A stretch of DNA of 64,000 nt from Pseudomonas haemolytica (GCF_009659625.1 NZ_VOIW01000004.1:372001-436000); one strand, 5' to 3'. Counted from the first letter of the stretch, positions 54,202 through 62,186 are shown. The notes: generated from the letters alone by a model not told the origin. Translations and numbers: made by a program.

Positions 54202-54491
54202 TGATCACCCCCACTTTCCCGCGCCACGCTTTCGGATTGCGAGTTTTGTGGTGCGGATTCGCCAAGCACCTTGAATTGGTCGATAGCGCTATAAACTCCG
54301 CCAAAACCGGTGTCGTTGAAATATTTCGCCACCTCAAACAAGGCGCCAATCCCTTTTCCGCTGTCGTGCAGGTGATCCAGGTGCATGGCCTTGATAAGTG
54401 CGTGCTGCCATTCGAGAACATCCTTTGCTGCGCACAACTGAAACTCCGCCTCTTGCGAAGCCTCTTGCATGGTTGGCACTGGCTCGTTCAT
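54198..54491 (-). CDS. Small early protein, unknown
   Basis: 97 residues, helical (AAKDVLEWQHALIKAMHLDHLHDSGKGIGALFEVAKYF). First of three short, overlapping genes between antirepressor and Cro-like gene. Not recognised. Confidence 0.6.
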   Translation of the reverse strand: MNEPVPTMQEASQEAEFQLCAAKDVLEWQHALIKAMHLDHLHDSGKGIGALFEVAKYFNDTGFGGVYSAIDQFKVLGESAPQNSQSESVARESGGDQ

Positions 54492-54826
54492 TTGGCGGCT
54501 CCCTGGTGCGGGATGTTTTGCAGCTTGTAAGCCGCCGCCGCGCCGGCCTCGGCCATTGTCATCGACAAATAAGCTAACGAATTGATAAGCCAGCCGGCAC
54601 TCATGGCGAGTTCATCAGAGAGTTCGCCGTGATTTGCTGCATGCGCGATGAGCTCACCGATAGCGGCAACTCCGCTCAGTGTGCTGATCTGGAATTCGTC
54701 GTTGGTGTTCTCTACGCACTGAAGCTGTTCGACCTGGGCAGGCGTGAGCTTTGCCCCCTTCGCGAAGCTAGATGGAAACTCGCGTTCAACGTTGACCAGC
54801 AGCTGGTTCCACATTGGAGGCTTCAT
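54488..54826 (-). CDS. Small early protein, unknown
   Basis: 112 residues with a helical core (ISTLSGVAAIGELIAHAANHGELSDELAMSAGWLINSLAYL). Overlaps both neighbours by 4 bases. General layout is like the following DUF3077-like protein, which may be a distant relative. Confidence 0.6.
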   Translation of the reverse strand: MKPPMWNQLLVNVEREFPSSFAKGAKLTPAQVEQLQCVENTNDEFQISTLSGVAAIGELIAHAANHGELSDELAMSAGWLINSLAYLSMTMAEAGAAAAYKLQNIPHQGAAK

Positions 54827-55140
54827 TGTGCGTCCTCCGCTTCGTATGCTGCCTTGAGCCCGCGCTCAGCTGAGCGGGTGAGCGCAGATACAACATCACC
54901 TATGAAGCCCAGGGTGCGAACCTCAGATAGGTACGCGAGCTCACCTTCGTTGATTGCATAGGCGAGTCGGCCACATAGCTGGCTGATGCCATCGGCCCGA
55001 TCCGAAGCCACGGACAAAGCCTCGATAAGGTTGGCATCCGCTTTAACGCTAAAAAGGTCGGTGTATTCCACGCCAAACTCACAGGGTTTAAGTTTCGGCA
55101 GTTGCACTGTTTGTTGGGTGGTGCTATTTTTCGTTTGCAT
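54823..55140 (-). CDS. DUF3077-like early protein
   Basis: 105 residues: LFSVKADANLIEALSVASDRADGISQLCGRLAYAINEG resembles DUF3077 proteins common in Pseudomonas. Function unknown. The ATG after a GAAGGGA site was taken. First minus-strand gene after the Cro-like gene. Confidence 0.65.
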   Translation of the reverse strand: MQTKNSTTQQTVQLPKLKPCEFGVEYTDLFSVKADANLIEALSVASDRADGISQLCGRLAYAINEGELAYLSEVRTLGFIGDVVSALTRSAERGLKAAYEAEDAQ

Positions 55141-55204
55141 GTTTTGTCCCTTCGAAAGACAAAGTGGTGCCAAAGCCACCTGGTGGAACAGGTAGCGACT
55201 AAGA

Positions 55205-55231
55205 AGCTCAGCTCAGGCTGGGCTTTTTTGT
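55205..55231. terminator. Hairpin between Cro-like gene and early operon
   Basis: The plus strand has AGCTCAGC/GCTGGGCT then TTTTTT, so full terminator form is on the plus strand. On the minus strand, the direction of early transcription, the hairpin lacks a strong U-tract; it may be a weak tR1-like pause site. The rest of 55141-55283 has no gene. Confidence 0.5.
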
Positions 55232-55283
55232 GGGCGACCGAAAAGTCAGCCGCTCAGCAAAAAATGGGATGGGTTGCAGGGGC

Positions 55284-55580
55284 TCATAGGTGGGCCTGCT
55301 GAGTACTGGATGGATTCACAGCACCATCAGCGGTCTGACCTGGCGGTGAGGTCTGGCGTACATTTGCGTCCAAGGTCGGCGAGGCATCTGGGTACAGATC
55401 GGGCCTAAGCTGATGACGGGAAATGCCTGTGACAGCTTCGATTTTTAGGACGTGTTTAGCTGGGACGCTTCCGGTTGAGCACATCCATTGGACGTTCTGC
55501 GGCGTACAGCCGAGGGCCTTCGCAAGAGCCGTCTGGCTTCCGGCAGCTTTTGCCGCTGAAGTCATTGCATCAATACTCAT
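55284..55580 (-). CDS. Cro-like / YdaS-type HTH regulator
   Basis: 98 residues. The HTH is SQTALAKALGCTPQNVQWMCSTGSVPAKHVLKIE with the YdaS/Cro spacing; VTGISRHQLRPDLYP follows. It is divergent from the CI repressor, which fixes its Cro role. The C-terminus is a disordered polar tail. Confidence 0.88.
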   Translation of the reverse strand: MSIDAMTSAAKAAGSQTALAKALGCTPQNVQWMCSTGSVPAKHVLKIEAVTGISRHQLRPDLYPDASPTLDANVRQTSPPGQTADGAVNPSSTQQAHL

Positions 55581-55616
55581 TGGTTGTCCCTGCGGGCTTA
55601 TGACATTGCTGCAAAG

Positions 55617-55669
55617 GCTACAACTGCAATTTCATTTTTACAAACGTTATTTGCAGTGAACGCTACAAC
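55617..55669. promoter_or_regulatory. CI/Cro operator region
   Basis: Three related octamers, GCTACAAC (55617), TTACAAAC (55638) and GCTACAAC (55662), sit at 21- and 24-base intervals in the 110-base divergent gap. An inverted pair ACTGCAA (55623) / TTGCAGT (55651) overlaps them. A TTGACG -35-like box for the cro side lies at 55669-55674 on the minus strand. The layout recalls lambda OR1-3. Confidence 0.55.
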
Positions 55670-55690
55670 GTCAACTTGTATCCTGAGCAC

Positions 55691-56449
55691 ATGAGCATAT
55701 CTATGACCGCGTCGATCATTACCGAGGCCCGCGAAAAGCAAGGCCTTAATCAGTCCGAGCTGGCCAGAAGACTTGGGGTTACGCCTCAGGCTGTTCAGGC
55801 ATGGGAGTCGGGGAGATCGCTTCCACGCCCGAAAAAGCTTGTGGAAATAGCAAGGGTCCTCCAGATCCCATCCCATCAACTTCTGACAGCAAGCGGCCTA
55901 CTCAGCGGCCCTTTTCCTGAAGTATTGAGAAGGCTTGGGCTAGAACCAGGCGCTGGCGAAGCCGTCATGCAGGGGGATATTTCAGTCTGGGATGATGAAA
56001 CCCCACTCGAACCGGATGAGGTCTTCGTCCCTTTGCTGCGTGAGGTGGAGCTTTCGGCCGGCTCTGGAAGGTTCGCCATTGAAGAGAGCAGCGCCTCCAA
56101 CCTGCGTTTTTTTAAGAAAGACCTTCGACAGAACAACGTTCAGTTCAACAATGCAAAGTGCGTGATGGTGAGCGGAAACTCAATGTTTCCGGTGCTTAGA
56201 GACGGCGCAACCGTTGGAGTTAACGTTGGTAAAACCTCAATCAGCGACATAGTGGATGGCGAGATGTACGCGCTCAACCATAACGGCCAGCTCCGCATTA
56301 AGCAGGTATACAGGCTGCCTAACGGCATTCGATTGAGGAGCTTCAATCGTGAGGACCATCCTGACGAAGACTATTCATTCCAAGACGTGCAGGACGAACA
56401 AATCAGCATAATCGGGCACGTTTTCTGGTGGGGTATGTTCTCTCGCTGA
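55691..56449 (+). CDS. CI-type repressor, HTH + S24 peptidase
   Basis: 252 residues. HTH_3 domain: LNQSELARRLGVTPQAVQAWESGRS. The C-terminal S24 autoprotease has the cleavage-site type sequence LSAGSG, Ser nucleophile in SGNSMFPVL and Lys in LRIKQVYRL. It keeps lysogeny and should cut itself upon RecA activation. The ATG at MSISMTA is likely; another lies four codons later. Confidence 0.93.
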   Translation: MSISMTASIITEAREKQGLNQSELARRLGVTPQAVQAWESGRSLPRPKKLVEIARVLQIPSHQLLTASGLLSGPFPEVLRRLGLEPGAGEAVMQGDISVWDDETPLEPDEVFVPLLREVELSAGSGRFAIEESSASNLRFFKKDLRQNNVQFNNAKCVMVSGNSMFPVLRDGATVGVNVGKTSISDIVDGEMYALNHNGQLRIKQVYRLPNGIRLRSFNREDHPDEDYSFQDVQDEQISIIGHVFWWGMFSR

Positions 56450-56457
56450 TCGCTGTC

Positions 56458-56482
56458 AGCCGCTCAAGGGCGGCTTTATTTT
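56458..56482 (+). terminator. Terminator after CI repressor
   Basis: Stem AGCCGC/GCGGCT with loop TCAAGG, then TTATTTT, 9 bases after the stop. Confidence 0.8.
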
Positions 56483-56487
56483 GCCAT

Positions 56488-56517
56488 CAATTACAAATTA
56501 CATTTGCAATTACAAAT
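56488..56517. promoter_or_regulatory. Operator-like direct repeats upstream of LuxR-like gene
   Basis: CAATTACAAAT occurs twice (56488 and 56507), 19 bases apart, in an AT-rich stretch upstream of the HTH gene. The core TTACAAA is shared with the CI/Cro operator octamers, so the same repressor may bind. Confidence 0.45.
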
Positions 56518-56565
56518 AACTGATTGTAGATTTCACTCCATCGCAACCCGCATGGAGCTACAAGA

Positions 56566-56886
56566 ATGACCGCCACAACCATCAACTTCGCAGGCTTCAC
56601 CGGCTTCTTGGGCCGTGGGGCAGCTCCGCGCGAGCTGCAGTGCTTGATGGCGGTGGCGTCTGGTCAGACCTCAAAAGAAGCAGCGCGAGAGCTTGGCGTA
56701 TCGCCAGACACTGTGGACAAGCGCCTCTTGTCACTGACCACGAAACTTGGCGTCACTCGCCGTGCAGCGCTCGTAGCTAAAGCGTTCTCGCTTGGCCTGA
56801 TCAAGGTGGCGGGTGTAATAGCTCCTAATCCTGAGCCACAACATCAAGAAGACGGCGACCAGCTCGAAGGCGTCTTTATCGCCTAA
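56566..56886 (+). CDS. LuxR-type HTH regulator, small
   Basis: 106 residues, essentially one GerE-like HTH: RELQCLMAVASGQTSKEAARELGVSPDTVDKRLLSLTTKLGVTRRAALVAKAF. No receiver or autoinducer domain. It heads the plus-strand operon that includes TerB and continues toward int, and may control it. Confidence 0.85.
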   Translation: MTATTINFAGFTGFLGRGAAPRELQCLMAVASGQTSKEAARELGVSPDTVDKRLLSLTTKLGVTRRAALVAKAFSLGLIKVAGVIAPNPEPQHQEDGDQLEGVFIA

Positions 56887-56951
56887 CCCAAAACTGATTT
56901 TTGCGAAAGCCAACAACGCGGCCGGGATTTGTTCGGCCAGGAGAAAGTGAA

Positions 56952-57167
56952 ATGAAGCTCTTCAAGCTCTTGCTTTTGTTCTTGCTCTACCTGTTCGCAA
57001 CGCTGATCTGGTTCTCCGAGGCCGTGCCGGTGATTTTCGATAACCCCAGCGACTTCGAGTTGATCGGCGGCGTGTTCGGCATCTGCGTCTGGATGATCGT
57101 CACCGCCTCTCTCGTGATTTACGTAATTCAAACCCCGCGCAAAAGCGCACCCACTGAAAGGAAGTAA
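56952..57167 (+). CDS. Small membrane protein before TerB
   Basis: 71 residues with two hydrophobic helices (KLFKLLLLFLLYLFATLIWF; VFGICVWMIVTASLVIYVI) and a basic C-terminus. AGGAGA precedes the ATG. It starts the TerB cassette; its gene ends two bases before TerB. Confidence 0.7.
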   Translation: MKLFKLLLLFLLYLFATLIWFSEAVPVIFDNPSDFELIGGVFGICVWMIVTASLVIYVIQTPRKSAPTERK

Positions 57168-57169
57168 TC

Positions 57170-57604
57170 ATGCTCGGTAAATTGTTCGGTAAGAAATCTG
57201 GTCAGGCCCGCGCTGCGGTAGCCAAGCTGGCCAACCGTGACCTGATGGAGGCCGTGGTCTACGGCTCCATTTATGTCGCCGCGGCTGATGGTGAGCTGGA
57301 AGAAAGCGAGCTCTCCAAGATCGAGACCATCCTCAGCAACAACCCGGCGCTGCAAGGATTCGGCGCGGAGCTCTCCAACACCATCGACCGCGCCAAGACC
57401 GACTTCAAGTCTGGTGCCCGCATTCTTCGCCAGAACGCAGAGAAAGAGCTTGGTGACCTAGCGCACTCGCCAGCCGAAGCGCTGACCGTGCTCAACGTGA
57501 TGCTGACCGTTGCCGAAGCGGATGGCGAGATCGAGCCGGCCGAACTGACCGCCCTGGAGCGTAGCGCCAAGCTGCTGGGCCTCAACCTGAAAGACCACCT
57601 GTAA
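57170..57604 (+). CDS. TerB family protein
   Basis: 144 residues: SIYVAAADGELEESELSKIETIL and VAEADGEIEPAELTALERSAKLL are the two acidic repeats of TerB (tellurite-resistance B) folds. It is usually cytoplasmic and linked to membrane stress. It is flanked on both sides by small membrane-protein genes, suggesting a complex. Confidence 0.88.
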   Translation: MLGKLFGKKSGQARAAVAKLANRDLMEAVVYGSIYVAAADGELEESELSKIETILSNNPALQGFGAELSNTIDRAKTDFKSGARILRQNAEKELGDLAHSPAEALTVLNVMLTVAEADGEIEPAELTALERSAKLLGLNLKDHL

Positions 57605-57606
57605 CC

Positions 57607-57774
57607 ATGCTGGCCAGGTTCGGTGCCAGGGCACGTTCGCTGGCGGCCTACGGGCTCGCCGGTGGCGTTGTCTTCGTCGACTCGGCTAGTCGCATCTTCT
57701 CAATGGTGGGCGACCTGGTTCTGGTTGTCCTGCTGTTGGTGGTGCTGATGACCGGTAAGTCAAAGCCCAACTGA
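57607..57774 (+). CDS. Small membrane protein after TerB (55 aa)
   Basis: 55 residues (MLARFGARARSLAAYG...VLMTGKSKPN) with one or two hydrophobic segments, the second VGDLVLVVLLLVVLM. It starts 2 bases after the TerB stop. Base composition and context favour a real gene. Confidence 0.6.
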   Translation: MLARFGARARSLAAYGLAGGVVFVDSASRIFSMVGDLVLVVLLLVVLMTGKSKPN

Positions 57775-57828
57775 GCCCATCCACAGCCGCCGCTGGCGCA
57801 CATCTGCGCCATCGGCCAGGAGATCATC

Positions 57829-58434
57829 ATGAAAGCACCACTGATCAATATTCGAAACCTGCACATCAGCCTCGGCACTTTTCTGCCAGAGCAGCTAGCG
57901 CCCGGCGTCAGCTTCCTGGAACCAGGTACCGCTGTGCCTGCCGCGACTGCGACACCTGCCGGTGACGTGCTCGTCCCACCAGCCATCGGCGAATACTGGG
58001 TTGGCCAAGGCGGGATCTATGCCGGCATCCAGCAGGATGAGGATGGTCAGCTGTATCACAAGATATTTGCCGCAGAGGATGTGGGCCGCTTCGCCTGGGG
58101 CGAACATGGCACTGAGACCACCGTCACCAGCAAGTCCAATGGAGTGCTGAACACCTGCATCCTGCGCGATACCGACGGATCGTTTCCGGCTGCTGAGGCT
58201 GCTGGCAACTACACCGCCGACGGGCATCACGACTTCGTGCTTCCGAGCATTGCCGAGTTGAACCATGCGTGGACGTTCATCCCGGACAGCTTCGCCAAAG
58301 AGGCGTACTGGAGCAGCACGCAGCGCTCCGCCGACGGCGCCTACAGCATGGCCTTTGGAGCTGGCTGGCTCGGCAGCAGCGGCAAGGGCATCGAGCGGCT
58401 CACGCGCCCTGTCCGCAGCCTTCCTATCCAGTAA
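57829..58434 (+). CDS. DUF1566 (Lcl-type) protein 1
   Basis: 201 residues. The C-terminal ~110 contain LPSIAELNHAWTFIPD, EAYWSSTQRSADG and ERLTRPVRSLP, typical of DUF1566/Lcl domains with a C-type-lectin-like fold. The N-terminus (ISLGTFLPEQLAPGVSFLEPG) is unlike a signal peptide. A homologous gene lies 465 bases downstream. Confidence 0.8.
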   Translation: MKAPLINIRNLHISLGTFLPEQLAPGVSFLEPGTAVPAATATPAGDVLVPPAIGEYWVGQGGIYAGIQQDEDGQLYHKIFAAEDVGRFAWGEHGTETTVTSKSNGVLNTCILRDTDGSFPAAEAAGNYTADGHHDFVLPSIAELNHAWTFIPDSFAKEAYWSSTQRSADGAYSMAFGAGWLGSSGKGIERLTRPVRSLPIQ

Positions 58435-58482
58435 TTCATTCCTTCAATTGCTTCTGCGGCTTCGGCCGCACTGGAGATCCGC

Positions 58483-58902
58483 ATGTGCGCCACAAATTAC
58501 GACTCCCGCACCGCCGACAAGTTTGTGGTGCGCTTGCCCGACGGCCTGCGCGCCGATATTGAAGCAGCAGCGAACGCCGGCGACCGCAGCATGAACAGTG
58601 TTTTCATCCAAGCCGTGCGCCAGTACCTGGATGGTCAGAACCGCCAGCAAATCCTGCTCGACGCGCTGGCCAACACCGTCACCACTCCCATGTCAGTCAA
58701 CCCGATGCACATTGACGATCGCGTGAGGATGGCCGCTGATGCGCGGCGCTACGTATGGCTTCGCGATACGGCATACAACACGCCGCGCCAGGATCTGGTG
58801 CCTCGCGATAAACAAGGAACCATGCTGGTTGGTGACGATCTCGACGCTGATATTGAGCGGGCTATGACAGCATACCCAGGCTGGGCGGAGGTTGAGCAAT
58901 GA
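58483..58902 (+). CDS. Arc-like ribbon-helix-helix DNA-binding protein
   Basis: 139 residues. The RHH domain: DKFVVRLPDGLRADIEAAANAGDRSMNSVFIQAVRQYL. A C-terminal extension of ~80 residues has no known domain. It lies between the two DUF1566 genes and could regulate this operon. ATGA overlap with the next gene. Confidence 0.85.
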   Translation: MCATNYDSRTADKFVVRLPDGLRADIEAAANAGDRSMNSVFIQAVRQYLDGQNRQQILLDALANTVTTPMSVNPMHIDDRVRMAADARRYVWLRDTAYNTPRQDLVPRDKQGTMLVGDDLDADIERAMTAYPGWAEVEQ

Positions 58903-59639
58903 AGCGACGCCAAATATCCCCCGCCGCCCTTCCCGCCATCGGCCAACCTTTCGCCGGCGGCTTCTACGCTGGCCGGATCTATTTCGACGGTGCCGAGTAC
59001 GCGCTGATCGATGCTGGCCGCGACTTCGAAACCTCCGCCCACTGGTGGGACCACGACGGCCCGCGCCCACGCATCCGAGGTGCAACGCATCGCTTTGATG
59101 GCATGGCCAACACCCTAGCCATGAGCGCGGAAGGCTGCACCATCGCTACCAAAGTACTTGGGATGAACATCCGTGGCACCTGGGGCTGGCACATCCCGAG
59201 CATCGAGGAATTGAACGTGATGCGCGGCAACCTGCTTCAGCTCGAGGGTTGGGACTACCGAAACCGTACAGGCAGCAACGCAGCGCCTCAGGCCTTCGTC
59301 GGCGCGGTGGACTACTGGTCTAGCACGCAAAAAGAGAACGCTGCCACGGCCTGGTGCCTGCACATGCTTCCTTGGTGCGTGCCCGATAGCAATTGGGTCA
59401 GTGCCTGCAAGGGCATCCGTCCGGTGAAGGTACTGCAGATCAGGGCTGATGCTTTCGTGCATGAGCCTGTCAGCGATTCGCCGGTTACTGCGCAGGTCGA
59501 CCTGCAAGGCCTGACCGCCAGCCCGGCCGTGGCCGAGGTGCTGGGCCAGTTCATCAACGAGGACACCGGCCGCTTCTATGGCCGCACCGACGACCTGCTG
59601 GCCCAGCTGGCGATCATCGCTGGGGAGGCTCGACCATGA
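58899..59639 (+). CDS. DUF1566 (Lcl-type) protein 2
   Basis: 246 residues. It shares with protein 1 the motifs HIPSIEELNVM, VDYWSSTQKENAA and KGIRPVKVL. It has an extra C-terminal region (DLQGLTASPAVAEVLGQFINEDTGRFYGRTDDLL). Its N-terminus KRRQISPAALPAIGQPFAGGFYAGRIYFDG fits a lectin-like domain start. Role unknown. Confidence 0.75.
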   Translation: MKRRQISPAALPAIGQPFAGGFYAGRIYFDGAEYALIDAGRDFETSAHWWDHDGPRPRIRGATHRFDGMANTLAMSAEGCTIATKVLGMNIRGTWGWHIPSIEELNVMRGNLLQLEGWDYRNRTGSNAAPQAFVGAVDYWSSTQKENAATAWCLHMLPWCVPDSNWVSACKGIRPVKVLQIRADAFVHEPVSDSPVTAQVDLQGLTASPAVAEVLGQFINEDTGRFYGRTDDLLAQLAIIAGEARP

Positions 59640-59917
59640 AAACCATCATCACCATGATCCTGCTGCTGATCGCTGGCCAGGCCTCGGCCGGTGAACAGGT
59701 GATCGACGTGCAGCACGACAGCGTGCGCGGCGTCACCTGCTGGATATTGAACAACACCGGTATCAGCTGCCTGCCGGACAGTTCGCTCCTACAGACGCCC
59801 ACCAGCAGCACCACCGACGAAAGCCAAGCGGCGCGGGCTTCTCTGGCAACTTCCATGTGCCAAAACGAGCAATTGAGCACCGGCCTGCTCCCACATGAAA
59901 AGGGGTTCCAGCTATGA
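59636..59917 (+). CDS. Small secreted protein
   Basis: 93 residues. A signal peptide (KTIITMILLLIAGQASAGE, cut after ASA) implies periplasmic export from the lysogen. Mature part has three cysteines (GVTCWILNNTGISC; MCQNE). Not recognised. ATGA overlaps on both sides. Confidence 0.65.
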   Translation: MKTIITMILLLIAGQASAGEQVIDVQHDSVRGVTCWILNNTGISCLPDSSLLQTPTSSTTDESQAARASLATSMCQNEQLSTGLLPHEKGFQL

Positions 59918-60081
59918 GTCGCATCAACGGCACCAAGGGACAGCGCCTGATCGAACTGTTCAACGCCCTGCAGCGCCGGGAAACCACGTTCGGGCAGATC
60001 TACGCCATGTCGGCATCGTGCGGCATCGACGCTCGCCGGGTGCTGGCTGACCACTTTCAGCGAGGTGCGAACCATGGGTAA
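59914..60081 (+). CDS. Small hypothetical protein (55 aa)
   Basis: 55 residues (MSRINGTKGQRLIELFNALQ...DHFQRGANHG), helical with an HTH-like look. It overlaps both neighbours and reads in normal codon use. Function unknown. Confidence 0.55.
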   Translation: MSRINGTKGQRLIELFNALQRRETTFGQIYAMSASCGIDARRVLADHFQRGANHG

Positions 60082-60718
60082 GCAGTTTGAAACGGAGCGA
60101 GACCGTGCTGAGTATTGGAAACAGCGTGCCAAAAGTGCCGAAGGTCATCTGTTCGCCAGCGACTTCAAGGCGGCAGTAATGGCACTGCACGCGTGTACGA
60201 ACTTCGAATCGACGCCATGGGATGAATTGTCTGGGTGCCAGCTGGGCAAGCTTTATCGGGCGACGGGCTCAGTCATTCGCGTGGTTAATGCCCGGCGTTG
60301 CACGCGCGCCCCGAACGATACAGATTCCGAAGAGGTGATACGCGCGCTGAACGCCGAGCTAGATAAGGCCGGCGAGGACTACGACAAGGCCTGGCGTCAC
60401 GATTTGAACGACAAGAACAACTATCAAGTGTTGGTTGCGGAAGTCGCTCGGCTGCGTGCCAATGCAGGCCGATACCAGTTCATCGCTGACAACGCTTGTG
60501 ACGTGAGCTTCTACGTGGCCAACACAGATAGTGGTGACGGCGATACAGCGCCTGGCCCGCGCGTCGAACTAACCCGGGATCAATACCCGCTGGAAATGTT
60601 TGGCACCGGCAAGGCGAAGCTGGATTTCGCGGTAGACGCATTGATGGCGACAAAAGATGTCGCGACACAATCCACGGACACCGAAAACGTGTCGCGACAC
60701 GAAGGCGGGCAGACATGA
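60074..60718 (+). CDS. Hypothetical phage protein
   Basis: 214 residues, starting MGKQFETERDRAEYWKQRAK with a coiled-coil-like N-terminus. The middle has RFIAD-like segments (NAGRYQFIADNACDVSF). Not recognised. The ATG lies inside the previous gene's end. Confidence 0.6.
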   Translation: MGKQFETERDRAEYWKQRAKSAEGHLFASDFKAAVMALHACTNFESTPWDELSGCQLGKLYRATGSVIRVVNARRCTRAPNDTDSEEVIRALNAELDKAGEDYDKAWRHDLNDKNNYQVLVAEVARLRANAGRYQFIADNACDVSFYVANTDSGDGDTAPGPRVELTRDQYPLEMFGTGKAKLDFAVDALMATKDVATQSTDTENVSRHEGGQT

Positions 60719-60921
60719 GCGCAGCTAGAGTCATAGAGTTTGAGGAGTTGCAGCGGATCACCGGCTATACGCGGCGTGCTGACGTGGAGAAAGCGTTGCG
60801 TGGGGAAGGAATACGAATATTCCTAGGCAGGAAGGGGCCTTGGACTACCGTCGACCTGGTAAACCAGGCGGGCGGGCTCAAGCCAATTGATCAAGAAAAG
60901 TATGACGCGGACATAGTATGA
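60715..60921 (+). CDS. DUF4224-like protein, candidate excisionase
   Basis: 68 residues: EFEELQRITGYTRRADVEKALRGEGIRIFLGRKGPW resembles DUF4224, found directly upstream of many phage integrases. Winged-helix-like size suggests an Xis-type partner. ATGA overlap with int. Confidence 0.65.
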   Translation: MSAARVIEFEELQRITGYTRRADVEKALRGEGIRIFLGRKGPWTTVDLVNQAGGLKPIDQEKYDADIV

Positions 60922-62066
60922 AGCGAGGAAGGAAGCGCCAGCACAACCCGAACATCCCTGGGCATATTGACCAGGCGGCCCTGCCACGCTCGGTGTATTT
61001 CGACCACCGGGGGGCGGGGTGCTGGTACATCCTGTATTTCAATGAGGCAGGCCGGCGCCAGCGGCAGAACCTGTGTGCGGGCAATGTGACGCTTTCGGAG
61101 CTTCACCGACTGATCGAGGAACGCAACGGCGTAGACCGCGACAGCCTGCAGTACCTCTGTGACGAATTCCACAAGAGCGACCAATACAAAACCCTCAGCC
61201 CGAAAACCCACGACGACTACGTCTACTCCCGCGATGTGCTGCTGGCGTTCCCGACAAAGCTCGGCAAGCCGCTGGGCGAGCTGGCGGTGCTCAAGTTCAC
61301 GCCGGCGCTGATTCAGCGGATCATCGACAAGATCGCCCAGGAGGGCAAGCCATCGAAGGCCGCTCACGCTCTGCGCTACCTGCGCCGTGTGATGCAGTGG
61401 GGCCGCAACCGTGGGTTCGTGAAGGACAACCCGGCAAAGGGCATCGAGTCTCCCAAAGAGCGCAAGCAGCGCCGACTGCCAGACGACACGGTCATGGTTA
61501 ACCTGATCAGGTTCGCGAAGCAGCAGGGCCAGCTCAAGAGCGGCCAGCCTGGGGCCTGCTCGCCTTACCTTTGGTATGTGATGGAAATCGGCTACCTCTG
61601 CCGCCTACGCGGTATCGAGACGATCACACTCACCGACGAGAACGAACTCGCCGAAGGCGTGCTGACCAACCGCCGAAAAGGAAGTCGGGACAATATCGTA
61701 CGCTGGACGCTTCGGCTGCGCGCTGCCTGGGATGCGGCCAAGGCCGTCAGGTCGGAGACGTGGGAAAGAAAGCGTGTACCGGTACCAATCCGTGCAGACC
61801 AGCGCTTTCTGATCATCGCCGCCACCGGCAGACATTTGTCGAAGTCAGGGCTCGACACAGCCTTTCAGCGGCTGATCGTCCAGGCGATCGACAAAGGAAT
61901 CCTCACCGAGGAGCAGCGCTTCGGAATGCATGACTTCAAGCGCAAGGGCATCACCGATACCGTGGGCACCCGGGCGGACAAGCAACAGGCGTCTGGGCAC
62001 AAAGACGAATCCATGATGGACGTGTACGACCTCAGCGTTCCAACCGTGAACCCTTCGGCTGAATGA
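60918..62066 (+). CDS. int: Phage integrase (tyrosine recombinase)
   Basis: 382 residues. An N-terminal arm-binding/AP2-like region (about 20-75), core-binding domain (85-185) and catalytic domain. The catalytic residues are Arg in LCRLRGIE, HDFKRKG (Lys where most have Arg in HxxR), GHK and Tyr in DVYDLSV. It recombines the tRNA-Thr att site 1.2 kb downstream. The gene ends the plus-strand operon. Confidence 0.95.
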   Translation: MKRGRKRQHNPNIPGHIDQAALPRSVYFDHRGAGCWYILYFNEAGRRQRQNLCAGNVTLSELHRLIEERNGVDRDSLQYLCDEFHKSDQYKTLSPKTHDDYVYSRDVLLAFPTKLGKPLGELAVLKFTPALIQRIIDKIAQEGKPSKAAHALRYLRRVMQWGRNRGFVKDNPAKGIESPKERKQRRLPDDTVMVNLIRFAKQQGQLKSGQPGACSPYLWYVMEIGYLCRLRGIETITLTDENELAEGVLTNRRKGSRDNIVRWTLRLRAAWDAAKAVRSETWERKRVPVPIRADQRFLIIAATGRHLSKSGLDTAFQRLIVQAIDKGILTEEQRFGMHDFKRKGITDTVGTRADKQQASGHKDESMMDVYDLSVPTVNPSAE

Positions 62067-62158
62067 GCTTAGGAGCGTGCATGTGACTTTATGAGCGATC
62101 CATTCGTCGGAAGCTTGCTTGAATTCTTTGTTTGTACTATTACTTCGATGATAGCTAA

Positions 62159-62186
62159 TTGACGTTATAGTAGTTATGTTGATAAT
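62159..62186 (+). promoter_or_regulatory. Promoter of the Ntn-hydrolase-like gene
   Basis: TTGACG (62159-62164) and GATAAT (62181-62186) with a 16-base spacer, in an AT-rich 150-base gap after int. This gives the gene its own expression in the lysogen. The rest of 62067-62220 has no ORF I support. Confidence 0.7.

Noticed and set aside
57829..59639. Diversity-generating retroelement around the DUF1566 genes
   Set aside because: No reverse transcriptase gene and no template/variable repeat pair was found in the window.
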